Positions 7,070 through 15,370 of a stretch of 32,922 nucleotides of DNA are shown in pieces. The translations under genes and the position numbers were made by a program. The notes under the pieces are model-generated. The model was not told where the DNA came from. It did no database searches and saw only the letters and a program-made list of their open reading frames with translations. Numbering within the stretch: position 1 is the stretch's first letter; each line of letters starts with the position of its first letter. The stretch is taken from NCBI RefSeq assembly GCF_009733795.1, contig NZ_WNXX01000028.1, positions 1-32,922 of the forward strand. The letters are read 5' to 3'. The DNA comes from Actinotalea caeni. Lineage in GTDB: Bacteria; Actinomycetota; Actinomycetes; Actinomycetales; Beutenbergiaceae.

Positions 7070-10000
7070 GTGCGCACACCACCCGTGTCAGCCGCCAGAC
7101 GGCTGGCGGTCGCTGCCACCGCAGCGGTAGGGCTCGCCGCGACCATGGTCGCGGGCGCCGTACCAGCGATGGCGGAACCCGACGATCCTGTGGCCGCGAC
7201 GGCGGACGACAAGTTCACCGAGCAGGCCATGACCACGCTGTCGGAGGAGAAGACGGCAGACTTCTGGATCAGGTTCGCCGATCGAGCGGACCTCACCAGC
7301 GCCGCGGCCATCCCCGACTGGGATGCCCGCGGCGTCGCTGTCTACGAGGAGCTCACCGCCACCGCGGCGGCCTCGCAGGCCGACACCGTCGAGGCCCTCG
7401 AGGCGGCCGGCGTCGACTACACGCCGCGCTGGATCACCAACGCGATCCTCGTCCACGACGGCACCCTCGAGCTGGCGCGCCAGCTCGCGGAGAGCCGGGA
7501 CGTCCTGGAGATCCGCGAGACCGTCGTGTACCCGCTCGTGGAGCCGGTCACCCGGATGACGACGACCGACATCCGGACGGACGCCGTCGAGTGGGGTGTC
7601 GCCGACATCAACGCCGACGACGTCTGGGACATGGGCATCACCGGCGAGGGCATCACCGTCGCCAACATCGACACCGGTGTGCAGTACGACCACCCGGCGC
7701 TCGTGGACCACTACCGCGGCAGCAACGGCGACGGCACCTTCACCCACGACTACAACTGGTTCGACGTCTCCGGCGCCTGCTCCGTCGGGCCGTGCGACAC
7801 CAACGGTCACGGCTCGCACACGATGGGCACGATGGTCGGCGACGACGGCGACGCCAACCAGATCGGTGTCGCACCCGGCGCGGACTGGATCGCGGCCAAC
7901 GGCTGCGACACCTGCGCCGACGACGACCTGATCGCCTCGGGCGAGTGGATCCTCGCGCCCACCGAGGTCGACGGCGACAACCCGGACCCGACGCGGCGTC
8001 CGCACATCGTCAACAACTCCTGGGGCTCGCGGTTCCCGTCGAACGACCCGTTCATGGAGGACGTCATCGCGGCCTGGGAGGCCGCCGGCGTCTTCGGCTC
8101 CTGGTCGAACGGCAACTCCGGCCCGTCGTGCGAGACGAGCGGCTCGCCGGGCAGCCGGACCCTCACCTACTCGGTGGGCGCCTACGACGTCAACGGCAAC
8201 ATCGCGAGCTTCTCGGCACGCGGTCCCGGCCAGGACGGCACGATCAAGCCGAACATCGCGGCGCCGGGCGTCAACGTGCGCTCCTCGCTGCCGGGCAACG
8301 GCTACGGATTCGGCGACGGCACCTCGATGGCGGCACCGCACCTGGCCGGCGCGGTCGCGCTGCTGTGGAGCGCGGCACCGTCCCTCATCGGTGACGTGCG
8401 CGCCACCTGGGAGCTGCTCGACGAGACCGCGATCGACGTCGACGACACCACGTGCGGCGGCACCGCGGACGACAACAACGTCTGGGGCGAGGGCAAGCTC
8501 GACGCGCTCGCGCTGGTCGAGGCCGCGCCGATCGGCGACGCCGGCACCCTCACCGGTGCGGTCACCGGGTCGGACGGCGGCGCCGTCGCCGGCGCCCGTG
8601 TCGAGATCGTCGGCCCCACCGAGCGCACGGTGACGACCGACGAGAACGGCGTCTACACCGCCGCCCTCGCCGCCGGCGACTACGAGGTGACGGTCTCCGC
8701 GTTCGGCTACGCCGAGCAGACGCAGACCGCCGCGGTGCCGGAGGGCGAGACCGTCTCGCTGGACTTCGTGCTGGAGGCCGCGAGCGAGTTCACGGTCTCG
8801 GGCACGGTCACCAACGCCGAGACCGGTGAGCCGGTCGAGGGTGCGACGGTGGGCCTCGGCTCGCCGATCGAGCCGGTGACCACCGACGCGGACGGCGCGT
8901 TCAGCTTCGCCGACGTGCCGGCGGGGACCTACACGCTCACCGCGACGGCCGGCGCGTGCGCCGACCCGTACTCGGAGAGCCTGACGGTCGACGGCGACGA
9001 GACCGTCGACGTCGCGCTCGAGCCGGTGTTCGACGCCTACGGCTACTACTGCACGGTCGGCACCGCCGACTACCTGCAGGGCGAGGACGCCGTCGACCTC
9101 TCCGGTGACGAGGCGACGACGCTGCTCGACCTGCCGTTCGCGTTCTCGCTGTACGGGGAGAGCTACGAGCAGGTGCACGTGTCCACCAACGGGCACCTCA
9201 ACTTCCTCTCGCCGGTGACGGCGTTCGGGAACGTCGAGATCCCGTCGACGGGGCTGCCGAACGCGGCGCTGTACGCGTTCTGGGACGACCTGCAGATCGA
9301 CGAGGAGGGCGGCGTCTACACCGCGGCCACCGAGGTCGACGGCGAGGCGGCGTTCGTCGTGGAGTACCGCGACGTGACGTTCTACGGTGCGGCGAACCCG
9401 CAGCGGCTGAACTTCTCGGCGACCCTGCTCGAGGGCGGGGACGTGATCTTCGGCTACGGCGACCTCACCGAGGACGACAGCCGTGCAGCCGGTGACAGCG
9501 CCACGGTCGGCATCGAGAACGCCGAGGGCACGGTGGCCCACCAGTACTCGTTCAACAGCGCGGTGATCGAGCCGGGGCTGTCGATCAGGTACGGGCTGCC
9601 GCCGCACGGGTACGTGCACGGCACGGTCGTCGACGCCAACGACGGGCTGCCCGTCGCCGGTGCGACCGTCACGGCCACGCCCGCCGACGGCGACGACCCC
9701 GTGGTCGTCACCACGGCCGAGGACGGCAGCTACGAGGCGCTGCTGTTCTTCGGGGCGTACACGGTGACGGTGACGGCACCCGGGTACGAGACGGCCAGCA
9801 CCGACGTGCTGGTCGACGTCGAGGACGAGCGCAACACGTTCTCGCCGCAGCTGCGGACGGGCATCGCGGACGTGGCGCCGTCGTCGTTCGAGTGGGTCCT
9901 CACCGAGGGCGAGAACCGGACGGCGGACCTCACGATCACCAACTCGGGCTCGCTGCCGCTGGACTACACCATCGGTGAGCTCCCGAGGAACGTGACCGCG

Positions 10001-11575
10001 GAGGCACCGGCCCCGGCGCTGTCGATGGGGGCCACGACCCCGGGCATCGTGCCCGAGGACGCGACCACCCTTGCCGAGGCGCAGGCCTCGATCGCGGAGA
10101 TCGAGGCGGCGGCCGCCGAGTCGGACACCGAGGCGACCACCGCGATCGGGCTCTACACCGACGCGCAGCAGGACGCGCTGGCGAACCGCACGGTGACCCC
10201 GGACGCACCCGGCGACGTGCTCGACGAGTGGAGCACCGGGCTGCCCGGTGTGACATGGGGCATCGGGTACGACAGCGACGTGTGGGTCTCCGACGCGGAG
10301 GCCGTCACCAACAACCGGTTCACGACGTCGGGCGACCTGCTCGACTCCTACCCGGCGACCTGGGGCGGCACCTGGTCGGGTGACCTCGCGCTCGACAGCA
10401 GCACCGGCGACATGTGCCAGGTGAACGTCGGCGGGGACAACGCGATCGTCTGCTTCGACCCGGCGACGGGCGCGGAGACCAGTCGGCTGACCGGCTCCCC
10501 GTGGGCGAACGTCTCGCAGCGCGGTCTCGCGTACAACCCGGTCGACGACGTGTTCTACACGGGCGGCTGGAACGAGGGCGTCATCTACACGGTGGCCGGG
10601 TTCTCGCACCCGACGCCGGGGGAGACGCTCGCGAGCTGCCGTCCCGCGGACGCGTCGATCGCCGGTATCGCGTACAACCCGACGTCCGACACGATCTGGT
10701 TCGTCAACAGCGCGCTGGAGACGCTGATCTACCAGATCTCGCCGGAGGACTGCTCGACGATCTCCACGGTCGGCTTCCCGAGCTCCGGCGCGGGTCCGGG
10801 CGCCGGGCTGGAGATGGACGCGACGGGTGCCCTCTGGGCCGGTGACCAGCTCACCGGCGAGGTCTACCTCATCGACGTCGGCGACCCGAACGTCACGGAC
10901 GTCCCGTGGCTGACGGTCGACCCGGCCGAGGGGACCGTGGAGGTGGGGGAGACCGCCACGCTCGGCGTGACGGTCGACACCACCGGGCTGGAGCCCGGCG
11001 TGTACGGCGCGAACATCCTGGTCGAGACCAGTGCAGGCCGCGTGCCGACGGTCACGATCCCGGTGACGCTCGTGGTGTCGGCGTACCAGGTCGGCGTCAA
11101 CGTCGGCGGTGACGAGTACACCGACGGCGACGACCTGACCTGGCAGGCCGACCAGCCCCTGGCCGGCAACGACTGGGGCTGGATGGGCCAGCGGGTGTCG
11201 GTGGAGACCACCGACGAGGCCATCGGCGGGACGACGGACGACACGCTCTTCCAGTCCCGACGCACGGGGATCTTCTCCTACGTGTTCTCCGACGCGCCGG
11301 CGGGCACCTACGAGGTGGTGCTGGGCTTCGCGGAGTTCGAGGAGTGGTACCCCGAGCGTGACCGCGTCTTCGACGTCCTCGTGAACGGCCGGTACCAGCT
11401 GGTGGCGCACGACGTGGCGGCGGAGGCGGGCGGCCTGTGGGCCGACGAGCACGTGATCGTGGTCGACCACCCCGGTGGCGACCTCGAGATCGAGCTCCTC
11501 AACCGCAGGACGTACGACTACCCCATCGTCAACGCGCTCTCGGTGACGGAGCGGCAGGACCGCACGGCGGGGTGA
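7070..11575 (+). CDS. Large secreted multidomain subtilisin-like (S8) serine peptidase
   Basis: A 1501-residue extracellular protease. A Sec signal peptide (VRTPPVSAARRLAVAA..., predicted cut after AMA, residue 35) precedes a propeptide-like region to about 170. The S8 domain spans about 172-485, with Asp201 (ANIDTGV), His247 (NGHGSHTMG), oxyanion-hole Asn349 (NGNSGP) and nucleophile Ser419 (GTSMAAPHLAGA). Then follow two carboxypeptidase-regulatory-like beta domains (about 490-650), a nidogen-like domain (about 654-803, NGHLNFLSP..AFWDDLQI), a third regulatory-like domain (about 844-930), an Ig-like stretch, a propeller-like region (about 1050-1280), another Ig-like stretch, and a C-terminal malectin-like domain (about 1340-1497). 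No LPxTG or membrane anchor is visible, so release into the medium is likely. The start is GTG at 7070 with AGGAGG at 7060-7065. Substrate is unknown; the malectin-like end suggests carbohydrate or cell-wall binding. Confidence 0.9.
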   Translation: MRTPPVSAARRLAVAATAAVGLAATMVAGAVPAMAEPDDPVAATADDKFTEQAMTTLSEEKTADFWIRFADRADLTSAAAIPDWDARGVAVYEELTATAAASQADTVEALEAAGVDYTPRWITNAILVHDGTLELARQLAESRDVLEIRETVVYPLVEPVTRMTTTDIRTDAVEWGVADINADDVWDMGITGEGITVANIDTGVQYDHPALVDHYRGSNGDGTFTHDYNWFDVSGACSVGPCDTNGHGSHTMGTMVGDDGDANQIGVAPGADWIAANGCDTCADDDLIASGEWILAPTEVDGDNPDPTRRPHIVNNSWGSRFPSNDPFMEDVIAAWEAAGVFGSWSNGNSGPSCETSGSPGSRTLTYSVGAYDVNGNIASFSARGPGQDGTIKPNIAAPGVNVRSSLPGNGYGFGDGTSMAAPHLAGAVALLWSAAPSLIGDVRATWELLDETAIDVDDTTCGGTADDNNVWGEGKLDALALVEAAPIGDAGTLTGAVTGSDGGAVAGARVEIVGPTERTVTTDENGVYTAALAAGDYEVTVSAFGYAEQTQTAAVPEGETVSLDFVLEAASEFTVSGTVTNAETGEPVEGATVGLGSPIEPVTTDADGAFSFADVPAGTYTLTATAGACADPYSESLTVDGDETVDVALEPVFDAYGYYCTVGTADYLQGEDAVDLSGDEATTLLDLPFAFSLYGESYEQVHVSTNGHLNFLSPVTAFGNVEIPSTGLPNAALYAFWDDLQIDEEGGVYTAATEVDGEAAFVVEYRDVTFYGAANPQRLNFSATLLEGGDVIFGYGDLTEDDSRAAGDSATVGIENAEGTVAHQYSFNSAVIEPGLSIRYGLPPHGYVHGTVVDANDGLPVAGATVTATPADGDDPVVVTTAEDGSYEALLFFGAYTVTVTAPGYETASTDVLVDVEDERNTFSPQLRTGIADVAPSSFEWVLTEGENRTADLTITNSGSLPLDYTIGELPRNVTAEAPAPALSMGATTPGIVPEDATTLAEAQASIAEIEAAAAESDTEATTAIGLYTDAQQDALANRTVTPDAPGDVLDEWSTGLPGVTWGIGYDSDVWVSDAEAVTNNRFTTSGDLLDSYPATWGGTWSGDLALDSSTGDMCQVNVGGDNAIVCFDPATGAETSRLTGSPWANVSQRGLAYNPVDDVFYTGGWNEGVIYTVAGFSHPTPGETLASCRPADASIAGIAYNPTSDTIWFVNSALETLIYQISPEDCSTISTVGFPSSGAGPGAGLEMDATGALWAGDQLTGEVYLIDVGDPNVTDVPWLTVDPAEGTVEVGETATLGVTVDTTGLEPGVYGANILVETSAGRVPTVTIPVTLVVSAYQVGVNVGGDEYTDGDDLTWQADQPLAGNDWGWMGQRVSVETTDEAIGGTTDDTLFQSRRTGIFSYVFSDAPAGTYEVVLGFAEFEEWYPERDRVFDVLVNGRYQLVAHDVAAEAGGLWADEHVIVVDHPGGDLEIELLNRRTYDYPIVNALSVTERQDRTAG

Positions 11576-11579
11576 TGAC

Positions 11580-11596
11580 GAGGGGCTGAGCCCCTC
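11580..11596 (+). terminator. Short 7-bp GC hairpin after the subtilase
   Basis: GAGGGGC-TGA-GCCCCTC forms a perfect 7-bp stem with a 3-nt loop, five bases behind the subtilase stop. It is followed by the longer hairpin at 11606-11640; the two probably act together. Confidence 0.6.
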
Positions 11597-11605
11597 ACCG
11601 AAGCG

Positions 11606-11640
11606 GCGGCGGCCGGACCTGGGGTGGGTCCGGCCGCCGT
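11606..11640 (+). terminator. 13-bp GC-rich hairpin terminator
   Basis: The stem pairs 11607-11619 with 11627-11639 perfectly (CGGCGGCCGGACC and its complement) around a 7-nt loop, plus a G-U pair at the base. This is very stable and lies 31 bases after the subtilase stop. It lacks a T-run, as is common for actinobacterial terminators. Confidence 0.75.
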
Positions 11641-12072
11641 CGCGCGTCTCGGGGTGGGTTCGGCTCGCGTGCAGAACCGACCACCGGGCTGCTGATGTGC
11701 ACCGAGAGGGCCGCTTCGCGTGCAGAACCGACCACCTGGGCGGGTCGTGCACGCGGCCCGTGCTTGACGACGCGCTCGACCGACCGCCGCTCCCGCGCAC
11801 CGACGAGCCGTGTTGCGGCAGGTACCGCAGCACAGCAGGAGGCCGCGCGACGCGACGCATCTGCGCGCCGCCGCCCGTGGGGTGCTCCTGCGGTGCGTGC
11901 GTGGGGCCCGCGGCGGTCCTGGCGCGCCGACGCTCCCCGCACCGGCGACCGGGTCGGGTGCGGCGCTCGCGGCCACGGTCGTCCCCGTGCCTCCCGCTTC
12001 TCGCGCGTCCCGCCGCTCGGCGCCACCCCGCAGGGCCCGCGAGGGCCGCCTGCGCGGCCCCCTCAGCCCACC
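11641..12072. other. Gene-free stretch between subtilase and rmuC 3' ends
   Basis: About 430 bases with no credible gene: the open frames here are Arg/Pro/Ala-rich shadows without ribosome-binding sites or recognisable motifs. The stretch holds the 21-bp direct repeat pair (11665-11736). Both flanking genes end here (convergent), so it is probably non-coding. No RNA gene is recognised. Confidence 0.5.
11665..11736. repeat. Two perfect 21-bp direct repeats 51 bp apart
   Basis: The 21-base sequence that begins TCGCGTGCAGAACC and ends GACCACC occurs at 11665-11685 and 11716-11736. The second copy also opens a hairpin: CGCGTGCA (11717-11724) is inverted at 11748-11755, with an inner CGACC/GGTCG stem (11729-11733/11743-11747). 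It looks like an intergenic repeat family. Confidence 0.7.
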
Positions 12073-13749
12073 TCAGGCGCGCTTGCGCTCCCGGTGGGGC
12101 TGCTCGACGTCGGCGATCTCCAGCAGGGCGAGGGTGTCGTCATCGGCGTCGAGGACGGCGCGACGCTCCTCCTCGGCGTCGAGGACGGCGCGACGCTCCT
12201 CCTCGGCCGCGCGGTCCTCGGTCACGGCGGCCGTGATGGCCCGGGGGCTCTCGCCGCCGTCGTAGAGGTCCGGCTTGGCCGCGGGCACCGCCAGGACCTC
12301 CAGCGGCGGCGGCGTCTCGAGCGGGTTGTCGAGGCCCTGCAGCGCGCTGAACCGGCGCACCTGCGTCACCAGCTGGCTGTCGAGCGAGCGGTTGAGCTTG
12401 TTGAACTGCTCGACCGTGCCGTTGAGCCGCCGGCCCAGGTCGGCCAGGTGCTTGCCGAACGTGGCGAGCCGCTTGTGCAGCTCCTTGCCCACCTCGAACA
12501 CCTGCTGCGCCTCGCTGGCCAGCCGCTCCTGTCGCCACGTGTAGCCGACCGTGCGCAGCAGCGCGACGAGCGTCGCCGGCGTCGCGATGACGACGTTGCG
12601 CTCGAAGGCGCGCTCCCACAGCGTCGGGTCCTGCTCGAGCGCGGCGTTGAGGAACGTCTCGGCCGGCACGAACATGACGACGAACTCCGGCGTCGCGGCC
12701 AGGGCGTCCCAGTACGCCTTCGCGCCCAGCGCGTCGATGTGCTCGCGCATGTGGCGGGCGTGGGCCTCGAGCCGCTTCGCCCGGACGGTGTCGTCCTTGG
12801 CCTCCATCGCCTCCAGGTAGCCGTTGAACGCGACCTTGGAGTCGACGACGACGTTCTTCTCGCCCGGCAGGTGCACCACCAGGTCGGGCCGCAGCAGACC
12901 GTCGTCGGTGCGCAGCGTCTCCTGCTCGGTGAAGTCGACGTGCGCCACCATGCCGGCGGCCTCGACCACGCGGCGCAGCTGCAGCTCGCCCCAGCGGCCG
13001 CGCACCTGCGGCGCCCGCAGCGCGGTGACCAGCTGCGCCGTCTCGGTGCGCAGCGCCTCCGAGGAGCTCTGCATGGCGCGCACCTGCTCGGCGAGCGCCC
13101 CGTGCGCCTCCGCGCGCGCCTTCTCGGCCGCCGTCATCTCGGTGCGGACCTCGCCGAGCGTCCGCGCGAGCGGCTCGACGAGCTGGCGCACCGCCTCCTC
13201 GCGCTTCGCGAGCTCGGACTGGCTGGTCTCCTGGGCACGCTTGAGCCGCTCCTCGGCCTGCCGGAGGAACGCCTCGCTGTTGGCCTCGAGCGCCTTCGCG
13301 GAGAGGGCCGTGAACTCGTCCTTGAGCCGCTGCTGGTCCTGCCTGAGCTCGGCCAGCCGCAGCTGGGCGGCCTCCTGCTCGGCCCGCAGCCGCTCCGCCG
13401 CGGTGCGCTCGACGTCGGCCACCCGCTCGGCGGCGACCCGCTCGGCATCGGCGAGGCGCTCGGCGGCGCTGCGCTCGGCATCGGCGAGCCGCTCCGCCGC
13501 GGTGCGCTCGACATCGGCGAGCCGCTGCTCCCACGCAGCCTCCCGGTCGGTGAGACGCTGCTGGAACGACGCCTGGGCGTCGGCGAGCCGTTGCTCGGCG
13601 GCGGTCTGCACGTCGGCCAGCCGCTGCGCGGCCGCGCGACGCTCGGCCTCGACGTCGGCACCGGTGCCCGAGCGACGCCCGAGCAGCCAGCCGGCGACGG
13701 CGCCCACGGCCAGGCCGAGGACGCAGAGCAGGAGGGGCAGCAGATCCAT
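12073..13749 (-). CDS. rmuC: DNA recombination protein RmuC homologue
   Basis: RmuC limits recombination at inverted repeats and carries a PD-(D/E)xK-like nuclease fold; this role comes from the family, not from direct evidence here. The 558-residue protein starts with one membrane helix (LLPLLLCVLGLAVGAVAGWLLG), followed by a coiled coil (about residues 28-235) that includes eight hendecad-like 11-residue repeats (AAERLADAERS type). The conserved RmuC core is at about 250-500: RGRWGELQLRRVVEAAGM, DLVVHLPGEKNVVVDSKVAFNGYL, EFVVMFVPAETFL and FERNVVIATPATLVALLRTVGYTW. The start is ATG at 13749 (MDLLPLL); upstream ATG 13779 is an alternative. Neither has a strong SD. The C-terminus has a duplicated EERRAVLDA stretch. 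Confidence 0.92.
   Translation of the reverse strand: MDLLPLLLCVLGLAVGAVAGWLLGRRSGTGADVEAERRAAAQRLADVQTAAEQRLADAQASFQQRLTDREAAWEQRLADVERTAAERLADAERSAAERLADAERVAAERVADVERTAAERLRAEQEAAQLRLAELRQDQQRLKDEFTALSAKALEANSEAFLRQAEERLKRAQETSQSELAKREEAVRQLVEPLARTLGEVRTEMTAAEKARAEAHGALAEQVRAMQSSSEALRTETAQLVTALRAPQVRGRWGELQLRRVVEAAGMVAHVDFTEQETLRTDDGLLRPDLVVHLPGEKNVVVDSKVAFNGYLEAMEAKDDTVRAKRLEAHARHMREHIDALGAKAYWDALAATPEFVVMFVPAETFLNAALEQDPTLWERAFERNVVIATPATLVALLRTVGYTWRQERLASEAQQVFEVGKELHKRLATFGKHLADLGRRLNGTVEQFNKLNRSLDSQLVTQVRRFSALQGLDNPLETPPPLEVLAVPAAKPDLYDGGESPRAITAAVTEDRAAEEERRAVLDAEEERRAVLDADDDTLALLEIADVEQPHRERKRA
12143..12202. repeat. 30-bp perfect tandem duplication inside the rmuC 3' end
   Basis: A 30-base unit (12143-12172) is repeated exactly at 12173-12202, duplicating ten residues near the RmuC C-terminus (EERRAVLDA repeats). 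Exact identity at synonymous sites suggests a recent duplication. It is in frame, so it changes only the tail. Confidence 0.8.
13391..13654. repeat. Eight 33-bp tandem units encoding the RmuC coiled coil
   Basis: Units start at 13391, 13424, 13457, 13490, 13523, 13556, 13589 and 13622, each encoding 11 residues. The first four are near-identical (CGCTC.GC.GCG...CGCTCG.C.TCGGC); the others have diverged. The hendecad period is one that packs as a coiled coil, so copy number could vary without breaking the protein. Confidence 0.8.
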
Positions 13750-13904
13750 GCCGTCGAGACTGTCACGCACCGGCGACATCACGACGCAGCCGCGCCGTCC
13801 CACGGCCGATCACGGTCGTGGGCGCCGACACGGGGCGCGCCGGCCCCGACCGGACGGCCCTGCCGCGGCTCCGACGTCACCGCTGCCCGCACACCGGACA
13901 CCGG

Positions 13905-13933
13905 CTGCACCCGGTGCCCGTCGCCGGTAGCGT
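13905..13933 (+). promoter_or_regulatory. Probable promoter of the thiamine operon
   Basis: CTGCAC (13905-13910), a 17-bp spacer and TAGCGT (13928-13933) fit a weak sigma-A-type promoter. Transcription would begin near 13940, right at the first bases of the TPP riboswitch, which supports the call. Confidence 0.4.
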
Positions 13934-13940
13934 GGTGCAC

Positions 13941-14032
13941 ACCACGGGAGTCCGGTAACGGCCGGGCTGAGAGGAAGGTTCCCAACCTTCGACCGTCGAA
14001 CCTGATCCGGGTCATGCCGGCGCAGGGAGGTC
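13941..14032 (+). ncRNA. TPP riboswitch (THI element)
   Basis: A cis-acting leader RNA that binds thiamine pyrophosphate. The conserved sensor segments are present in order: CGGGAGTCCGG with the short P3 hairpin CCGG..CCGG, then GGCTGAGAGG, a variable hairpin (GAAGGTT-CCC-AACCTTC, 13974-13990), then GAACCTGATCCGGGTCATGCC and GGCGCAGGGAGG. CTGAGA contacts the pyrimidine ring and the CCTGATC..GCAGGGA half contacts the pyrophosphate in known structures. It lies upstream of ykoF, the first gene of a thiamine/HMP importer. Boundaries are approximate to a few bases. Confidence 0.95.
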
Positions 14033-14052
14033 TCACGCGTGAGTCGCCCGAC

Positions 14053-14086
14053 TCCTCGCGTCCCGTGTCCGCACGAGACGTGAGGA
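14053..14086 (+). promoter_or_regulatory. SD-sequestering hairpin (riboswitch expression platform)
   Basis: TCCTCGCGTC (14053-14062) can pair over ten positions (one G-U) with GACGTGAGGA (14077-14086), which contains the ribosome-binding site GAGGA of ykoF. A competing small hairpin GAGTC/GACTC (14041-14054) takes away the first bases of the anti-SD strand, and CTCACG (14032-14037) next to the aptamer can also pair with the CGTGAG of the SD arm. This suggests control of translation initiation rather than transcription termination. Confidence 0.6.
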
Positions 14087-14090
14087 CACC

Positions 14091-14774
14091 ATGACGAGCA
14101 CGACCAGCACCACCAGCACCCCGCAGGCCGCGACCGCCGCCCTCCCCGCCGACCCGGTCGAGGCTGCCGCCGCCCTCGGCGTGGGCGCCCGCATCACGCT
14201 GTCGGTGATGAGCGACGACTACGTCCGCGTCATCACCGACGCGCTCGCCGCCGTCGACGGCACCGGCCTGGAGCTGGACACCGACCGGGTCTCGACCTTC
14301 GTGCGCGGGCCCGAGCAGCGCATCGCCGAGTACCTGCGCGATCTCGTGGCGGCGGCCGCGGCATCGGGCCACCACGTCGTCGCGACCCTGATGGTCTCGC
14401 GCGGCTGCCCGGGCGAGGTGTGCGGCGTGGTCCCGCCACCCGCCGTCGAGACCCCACGCCTGACGCCGACCGGGCTGATCGTGCAGGCGCAGTGGTCCCT
14501 GTACCCGCTGTTCGACCCCGTGTCCGCACCGCCCGACGGCGTCCCCGCCGACGCCGACCACCTCGCCCCGGTCTGGGCCGCCATCGACCGTGCCCGCGAG
14601 GCGGGCACCTTCCTGCGTGCCGAGCACTTCGTCACGACCCTGCGCGGCGACCTCTCCGACGTGCTCACGACCGTGCTCGACACCTGGCTCGCGGCGGCGC
14701 AGGCCACTCAGCACGTGGTGACGCACGCGACCGTCGTCGCCCACAGCCCGGCCGCCTCGGAGGCGCTGCGATGA
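14091..14774 (+). CDS. ykoF: YkoF-family thiamine/HMP-binding protein
   Basis: A 227-residue protein with two tandem YkoF (ferredoxin-like) repeats: about 30-115 (GARITLSVMSDDYVRVITDAL..STFVRG) and about 125-220 (GLIVQAQWSLYPL..FLRAEHFVTTLRGDLSDVL). The family binds thiamine or its HMP moiety and is encoded with an ECF transporter in Bacillus; it has no signal peptide, so it acts in the cytoplasm. The segment SRGCPGEVCG ends the first repeat. A Thr/Ser-rich N-terminal tail (MTSTTSTTSTPQ) precedes it. The start is ATG at 14091, four bases after GAGGA. It is the first gene after the TPP riboswitch; its stop overlaps the next start by four bases (ATGA). Confidence 0.92.
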   Translation: MTSTTSTTSTPQAATAALPADPVEAAAALGVGARITLSVMSDDYVRVITDALAAVDGTGLELDTDRVSTFVRGPEQRIAEYLRDLVAAAAASGHHVVATLMVSRGCPGEVCGVVPPPAVETPRLTPTGLIVQAQWSLYPLFDPVSAPPDGVPADADHLAPVWAAIDRAREAGTFLRAEHFVTTLRGDLSDVLTTVLDTWLAAAQATQHVVTHATVVAHSPAASEALR

Positions 14775-15370
14775 GCGCGCTGCGCGCCCGCTGGCGCACC
14801 CGCGACCTCGTGCTCGTCGTCGTCCTCGGCGTCACCTTCGGGTTCCTGTACTGGGTGCTGGTGCAGGCGTGGGTGGGGCTCTCGGTGCTCGCGGGGCCCT
14901 TCGGCGACCTCACCCAGCACGTGCTGCTGGGCGGCTGGCTGCTGGTCGCCCCGCTCGCGGTCGCGATCACCCGCCGACCGGGCTCCGGGGTGGTGGCGGA
15001 GGTGATGGCCAGCGTCGTCGAGGTCGTGTTCCTCGGCTCGCCCGTCGGGCCGATGCTGCTGGTGGCCGCGCTGCTGCAGGGCGCCGGCAGCGAGCTGCCG
15101 TTCGCGCTCACCCGGTACCGCCGGTTCACCTGGGGCGTCTACGCGCTCTCGGGCGCGCTCGGGGCGTTCCTCGTGTTCTGGTTCACCGCGGTGCGCGCGG
15201 GCTGGTTCGGGTCCGACCTGCTCCTGCTGCGCCTCGGCCTGCAGGTCGCGTCCGGGCTGCTGCTGGGCGGGCTGCTCGCCCGGGTGCTCGTGCAGGTGCT
15301 GCGGCGCACCGGGGTGCTCGACTCGTTCGCGATCGCTCGCGCGGACGCCTCGGCGCCCGCCCGCGCGTGA
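14771..15370 (+). CDS. ykoE: YkoE, membrane S-component of a thiamine/HMP ECF transporter
   Basis: A 199-residue membrane protein, substrate-capture (S) component of an energy-coupling-factor importer. About five to six hydrophobic helices are visible: around residues 12-32 (LVLVVVLGVTFGFLYWVLVQ), 46-63, 70-85, 92-107, 122-142 and 155-178. The R-T-R-DL start and TFGFLYW motif are typical of YkoE. ATG at 14771 overlaps the ykoF stop, and its own stop overlaps the ykoD start (GTGA). The substrate, thiamine or the HMP precursor, is inferred from the TPP riboswitch and ykoF. Confidence 0.9.
   Translation: MSALRARWRTRDLVLVVVLGVTFGFLYWVLVQAWVGLSVLAGPFGDLTQHVLLGGWLLVAPLAVAITRRPGSGVVAEVMASVVEVVFLGSPVGPMLLVAALLQGAGSELPFALTRYRRFTWGVYALSGALGAFLVFWFTAVRAGWFGSDLLLLRLGLQVASGLLLGGLLARVLVQVLRRTGVLDSFAIARADASAPARA

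Noticed and set aside
7088-11860. 1590-residue open frame on the minus strand across the subtilase gene
   Set aside because: It is Arg/Val/Gly/Asp-rich, has no motif or SD, and mirrors the GC-biased codons of the real plus-strand gene.
13391-13654. Intergenic satellite or CRISPR-like array
   Set aside because: The 33-bp units are in frame inside rmuC and encode coiled-coil hendecads.
11695-14094. 799-residue plus-strand frame across rmuC
   Set aside because: Leu/Arg/Gly-rich antisense of a clear rmuC gene and of the riboswitch leader.
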